Both the position numbers and the translations under genes were made by a program. A stretch of 64,000 nt of DNA from Sceloporus undulatus (lineage: Eukaryota > Chordata > Lepidosauria > Squamata > Phrynosomatidae), in contig NC_056528.1 of the NCBI RefSeq assembly GCF_019175285.1, positions 19,713,657 to 19,777,656 on the forward strand, written 5' to 3'. The number at the start of each line of letters is the position of its first letter. The first letter of the stretch is position 1. The notes below the pieces were generated by a model. The model searched no databases, had not been told where the DNA came from, and saw only the letters and a list, made by a program, of their open reading frames with translations. This document shows, piece by piece, positions 59,491 through 64,000 of this stretch.

Positions 59491-60689
59491 GAGAGAGGAT
59501 CGTTTGCTGTTTTTTTAAAGGGAGAGGTGAGAGTAATGATAAAACAAGATATTTGTTCCTGTGTGTTCATAACAAACTCTTCCTGGGCAGAATTCTTGGC
59601 CACTTACTGTTTGAATTAATCTCTATGTTCCAGGAAGACAACAGTAAATGAATCTACTAGCCAACGTTGGACAGAGATACAGTTATGAAAGCTTGAGAAG
59701 CAGTGGGAAGGACAGGTAAGAATCTGCTAAAACAATATTTTAGGAGGCTTCTCCGCATCTGCTAAGATGAAAAGGGGTGGCAGAATCATTTCGCTCAGGG
59801 TAATTTAAAAAAAAACATTCTGGTTTTATAACCCACTGATCTCAAGATATGATTTGTTCAGACCGGACAGTTTCTGTCTATCTGAAGATTGAATGCTGCA
59901 GGGAAAGAAACAGGGCTGTCACCAAGATGGTTATAGGTGGGAATCATGTGTTGACTGCACCTCCCCAAAACGTACTGGGGCTAACTAGCATTCCTGGAAG
60001 TTTCTAGGAGTGGCAGTTTATGCTTTAAAAAGCTCCATGACACCCACCTACACACACCTTTTAAAATCTGGTTAAAGCAACATCCTTACAGCATAGTAAC
60101 ACTGCACCAGCACTATGCAGCCTCCATGCAAAATAGCAACAATGCAAGACATGTGTCAGTGACTGGACGCTGTTGTTCGGTTGTGATGTGCAGTGTTGCT
60201 GTACGCACAATTCAGCTTCTCCTGCTGGCAGAATAACATACCTGCTGCACTGTGACAAATAATTCTTCCTAGTGACTTACTCATACATATGTTAGAAATG
60301 GGATGCCAGCCTTAGAAAAGCTATTTTTGACTCCATACTGGGAGAGGACGTTTGAACACTTCTAATTGTGTTGTGAGAATAAAACTCAAAAAGACTTGGG
60401 TCACAAAATGTTTATTAACACCCTCCCCCAGGTATCTATATATCATTTGGCAGCTCTTTGATTTTTTTAAAGGGGGGAGTACTACATGGATCATATTGTG
60501 TCACCTCCCCATCCATAAAAGTACATCAAACACATTTCGAACAAAAAAAATAAATTAGCAAATACATTCAAGTATATGAGCAAAGATCTCCCAGCAGTCA
60601 GCAGGTCCAATTCTAGCCTGTTCAGTTCCTTGCTTACCTAGGAGAGCTAAGGGAAAAGAAAAGCCAAGCTGCAATAGCTCTGATTCTCC

Positions 60690-60785
60690 CAGAGTTTGAA
60701 GGGACCACAAGGGTCATCCGATCCAGTCCCCTGCCATGCAGAATACCCAGCTAGAGCACTTCTGAAAAATGCCCATCCAACTAGC
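60690..60785 (-). mobile_element. CR1 LINE 3' end fragment
   Basis: GTTTGAAGGGACCACAAGGG, TCATCCGATCCAGTCCCCTG and CCATGCAGAATACCCAGCTA are a reverse CR1 3' terminus. Confidence 0.7.
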
Positions 60786-61755
60786 CTAATCCCGGCTGGC
60801 TTGTTGTAAGAAGAGATGGGCAGATGATTCTAAATGGTCCCCCTGCTTAGATGAGGTGAATGTATTGGATCTGGTGGCCAGTGGCACACCCATGTCTCCC
60901 ATTGTATCATTGGAAAAGTGAAGTGGCTACTGAAAAGCAGACCAGGCTGATAGTTCTTGGGTGCAAGCAACTATAGCTGGTTGCATTACTAGGCCATTAA
61001 TGGTTAGTTCTCTAGGGAGGAAAATGGACTAGGGCCTGATGTAGAGACATTTGCTGCAGGCTCAGTCCTGATTGTCCCACCTAGACATATATTTTTGGCT
61101 TTTACCTTGAGGGCAGGCTAGCCCTGCAACAGGAACTTACTGGACATTGCTCGCGCAGCAAAATCAGGGCTTGGAGGCTTATGAAAGCTTGTGATTTATT
61201 TCTCTGAATTGCAAGTTGAGATTCCTTGCCAAACCTCTTTGGCACTGCATGGTTAGAGGATGATGGGAGATGTTCTGTTGTTAAGCTGCTGGCCCCCGAA
61301 CACTACTCAGGGCTTGGAAACGCTTTTGGCCTACACCTCCTGTAATTTTTTTAAAATTCTGATTTAGCAAATGCCTTTGTCTCTGTCCTTCTAGCAGGTA
61401 ATAGCAGGGGTCTTACATCACACTGGCAGGGTCTTTGCTAGTGTTCTTAGGTGGTGGAGGCTTTTCCCTCTGCTTGGCTGTTTCCCTTGGAGCACAGTTC
61501 CAGCACTGGGACTGCCAGCCACAGCTCCAGTTCCCTGGCTGGCTGTGGGAATGGGTTTGGGCTTATTTGGGCTGCTCTTGAGCAAGGGGAAATAGCCTCT
61601 TCACCAACATAAGGCTGCTCCTCCTTCCTCATTCAGTGCCCAGGAAAACAGAGCTGTGCCAGCCTCTTGTTGGGCACCAAGTGGAGAGCCATGCAGAAGT
61701 ACTGGACACCTTTTTCTGCCATTAACCCACCTGCCTAACATGACACCAGCTACTA

Positions 61756-62009
61756 CAGTGGTTCCTCGGGATACGAAATACCCAGGTTACGAAATTTCCG
61801 GGATACGAAAAAATCCCATAGGAAATAATTGTTCCGGGTTACGAATGTTTTTTCGGGTTACGAAAAATTTTTTGGTGCTTTTCGGCGCTATTTCACACGA
61901 AATCGCGGCTTTTCCCCATTAGCGCCTATGGGTTTTCGGCTTACGAAGGCTTTTCGGGTTACGAAAGCGGCCGCGGAACGAATTAATTTCGTAACCCGAG
62001 GCACCACTG
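61756..62009. mobile_element. Tc1/mariner-type MITE with TA target duplication
   Basis: The ends CAGTGGTTCCTCGGGATACG and, inverted, CAGTGGTGCCTCGGGTTACG are flanked by TA on both sides (61754-61755, 62010-62011). The interior has repeated GGGTTACGAA motifs and many CpGs (254 bp in all). The well-kept CpGs suggest a young insertion. Family membership in Tc1/mariner rests on TIR and TA. Confidence 0.8.
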
Positions 62010-63094
62010 TATATCGAAAGAGTCTGGTATTGCAATTTTGGTTGTTGAACTAGGCTTGGGGGTCGGAACTTAGAAAAGTTACTGTTTGGACTGTAGTTTT
62101 GCCAGCAGCGCCATACTGGCTGAGGGACTCTAGGAACTATTATCTTTCCTTTCCCAACCTGGGTATCTGTCCAAAGGCAAAAGGCTGCCATTTCTTATTC
62201 TCTTCTACTGTCATTTGGATTCTGCCTTTGCTTCATACAGCAGAAGCTCTTCCCTCTGGGCTGGCCACATTCACTGGATAAATTAATCAGGAGGGAGGGA
62301 AAACAGCCAATCTTACTCTTGGCTGCACATTATTTGACAGTTGCATTGCCTAGGAGCAAAAGAGAAGATGCTCCCAGCCTCCTTTCTGATGCAGCACCAA
62401 GAACAACCTTCCCTTTTTAGCTAGAGGAGCAGTAGCAGCAAGAAAGGGAAGGGGACTTTCCCTGCAGTTGGGATATAACATTTGGAAGCTCCTCTGCCTC
62501 CAAAGAGACTTCATGCTGCTCAGATCCTCTTCAGGCATGGGCTGCACTACACTTTAACTGCCCTTTTTGCATAGATAGTTACGAGCGATCGGCTTGAGAT
62601 TCATGGAATCTGGGAAGCCGTAAGAGGATCGGAAACACAGCTGAGAATGCTAGGTTCCCTCAGGGGCAGGGGTCTGTACCTTCTCAAACTCTGAAGCAGT
62701 TGGAAATTCTCCTGGTGCCACAGGAATGTGGAGGCCAGAGAGACGTCGTCATCTGCCAAGCTTTCTCTTGCTACTTTTTTGGCCTTGCTCAGGAACATGG
62801 CACTTAACGTGATCCTTTGCCAGGCATAACAAATGAAGTAAGAGAAAAATGCTCCACGTTCACTCTTCTCCTTCCAGAAAACAATATGAAAAGAATGAGC
62901 TAAAACAACCATTCTCTGCTTATATCAAAGATGGTAAGTTGAAATGCTTTTGATTGGCAATTAAACAAAGAAAAATGCACACAAGAAATTGTCCCAGGTT
63001 TCTAAACCTCATGGCTGCTGAGACAGCACCAGAAACTAAAGGAGTCTCCTTGCCTCCATTCCCTAACCAAAAGGTATGTTCTTCCTTCAAGGGC

Positions 63095-63395
63095 CCTACA
63101 GTACAACCTTCTGTATCCATAGGACTGGTACCCATGGTTTCATTTAACAACACCCCCCAAAATATGTTCTCTTTAGGCATATTCTAGGTCCTCCAGAGTG
63201 ATTCGATGGTATGTTTCTGGCAGGTGTTGACCATAGTGTCATGTTGGGAGACTTAAAGAGATTTCAAGAGCGAGAGGTGCTCTCTTTAGAAATCTCTAGG
63301 TCTTGCTGCGTGGTTCTATGGTCGACTAAGTTTGCAAGTATCTGTGGTTTTGCATTTCCACAATAAATCTGGGAATATATTTCCCCACAGATACT
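63095..63395. repeat. Family G foldback element
   Basis: CTTCTGTATCCATAGGACTG, ATTCTAGGTCCTCCAGAGTG and CTTTAGAAATCTCTAGGTCT match 31490-31738. ATCTGTGGTTTTGCATTTCC near the right side pairs with the first part in Tigger fashion. Confidence 0.5.
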
Positions 63396-64000
63396 GGGGT
63401 CGTAATGTATTACCCTTTTCTTTTTCTTTGCCCCACTCCTGCTTCCTCTCCCACAGCTGGCAACTAAGCACATATTTAAGCAAAACAACATTTGCCTCAG
63501 TTACCAATTACTGTCCTTTGTTCGGAATGAAAACTGAGGAGTTCCCTCGGCACAAAATGCAAATTTGAAGGGGTAGAGGCACAACTAGGCCTGACAGAGC
63601 AGAGCAGCCTTCTTGCAGCCATGCTTCCTTCCAGTTCACCAATGCAAGCCTTTTGCTTCCTAAATGAGACACTCTTCCTATCATCATACGGTTTGCCCTG
63701 TTGGCGCCAATGAAAGGGGGTCCAGCAGGATCTGGTTAGATTCCTCTTGGCAGAATTTATGTCATTTCTCTCCTGCATCCTCAGAGGTATATTTCCCTCG
63801 ATCGTGGAGGCACTGTTCACACCTACAGTGGCTGATGACTACCCATAGATAGATGCTCCCCCAATATTTCTTCATCTCCCTTTCTAAGCTTAGTGGCCAT
63901 CGGCAGGGTGAGCCTCTCTTTTGACATCTTCCTTGCTCTCAAGATGGGCCTTCTCAATTAATGTGCAGAGAGAAGACCACCATCTTCTCCAAAAGGCCCA

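Larger units (their letters stand above)
60395..64000 (-). other. GPSM1: Candidate GPSM1 3' UTR (minus strand), convergent with DNLZ
   Basis: A minus-strand AATAAA (plus TTTATT at 60411-60416) lies between DNLZ and the window end. In human, GPSM1 is the next gene and is convergent with DNLZ, as I remember the locus. No GoLoco motif or other coding exon is readable up to 64000, so only UTR, or nothing, of this gene would be in view. A CR1 fragment, a mariner-type MITE and a family G element are embedded here. A plus-strand AATAAA at 60378-60383 leaves direction open. Confidence 0.3.

Noticed and set aside
63497-63820. Minus-strand 107-codon frame as a GPSM1 coding exon
   Set aside because: It shows no GoLoco or TPR motif and has no convincing splice sites; more likely UTR or intergenic sequence.
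1-64000. Retroviral or LTR element, CRISPR array, operon or prokaryotic-type system
   Set aside because: No such structure is supported; the repeats are LINEs, SINEs and DNA-transposon relics in an ordinary vertebrate gene block.

Overview
The window is a piece of a vertebrate nuclear genome, most likely a squamate reptile (lizard). The reasons are: split GT-AG genes with high identity to tetrapod proteins; CpG-rich promoters; and a repeat mix of Bov-B (RTE) LINEs, CR1 and L2 LINEs, tRNA-headed and 5S-rRNA-headed SINEs with Bov-B-like tails, and many short palindromic DNA transposon relics. A run of 10 N (5175-5184) marks an assembly gap. Family assignments come from memory of the protein and repeat families; no search was run.

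Five protein-coding genes are readable exon by exon. They form the block that lies in human 9q34.3: PMPCA (minus, 5' four exons only, 152-2549), ENTR1 (plus, complete, 3484-10959), SNAPC4 (plus, complete, 22 coding exons, 13647-37413), CARD9 (plus, complete coding region, 45884-53257) and DNLZ (plus, complete, 54908-57356). A minus-strand AATAAA near 60411 suggests the 3' end of the next syntenic gene, GPSM1, converging on DNLZ; no GPSM1 coding exon is visible. PMPCA and ENTR1 are head to head. ENTR1, SNAPC4, CARD9 and DNLZ run in series, and the CARD9-DNLZ spacer is short (1.65 kb).

The genes are functionally unrelated neighbours: mitochondrial presequence cleavage (PMPCA), endosome, cytokinesis and cilium trafficking (ENTR1), snRNA promoter recognition (SNAPC4), antifungal innate signalling (CARD9) and the mitochondrial HSP70 escort protein (DNLZ).

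Noncoding points of interest: a 100-bp templated duplication placed inside a microsatellite between PMPCA and ENTR1; a nearly perfect 90-nt hairpin in the ENTR1 3' UTR; a GC-AG intron, a NAGNAG acceptor, a 25-nt microexon and a probable 3' UTR intron in SNAPC4; a minisatellite of ZNF143-like motifs in SNAPC4 intron 1; a Gln in place of the zinc-ligand His in the CARD9 CARD; a duplicated CARD9 3' end, two CTCF-like sites and a seven-copy ATGG-motif array leading into the DNLZ start codon; and several palindromic MITE families, two with clear 3-bp target duplications. I saw no novel multi-gene system and no retroviral or LTR element that I could support.
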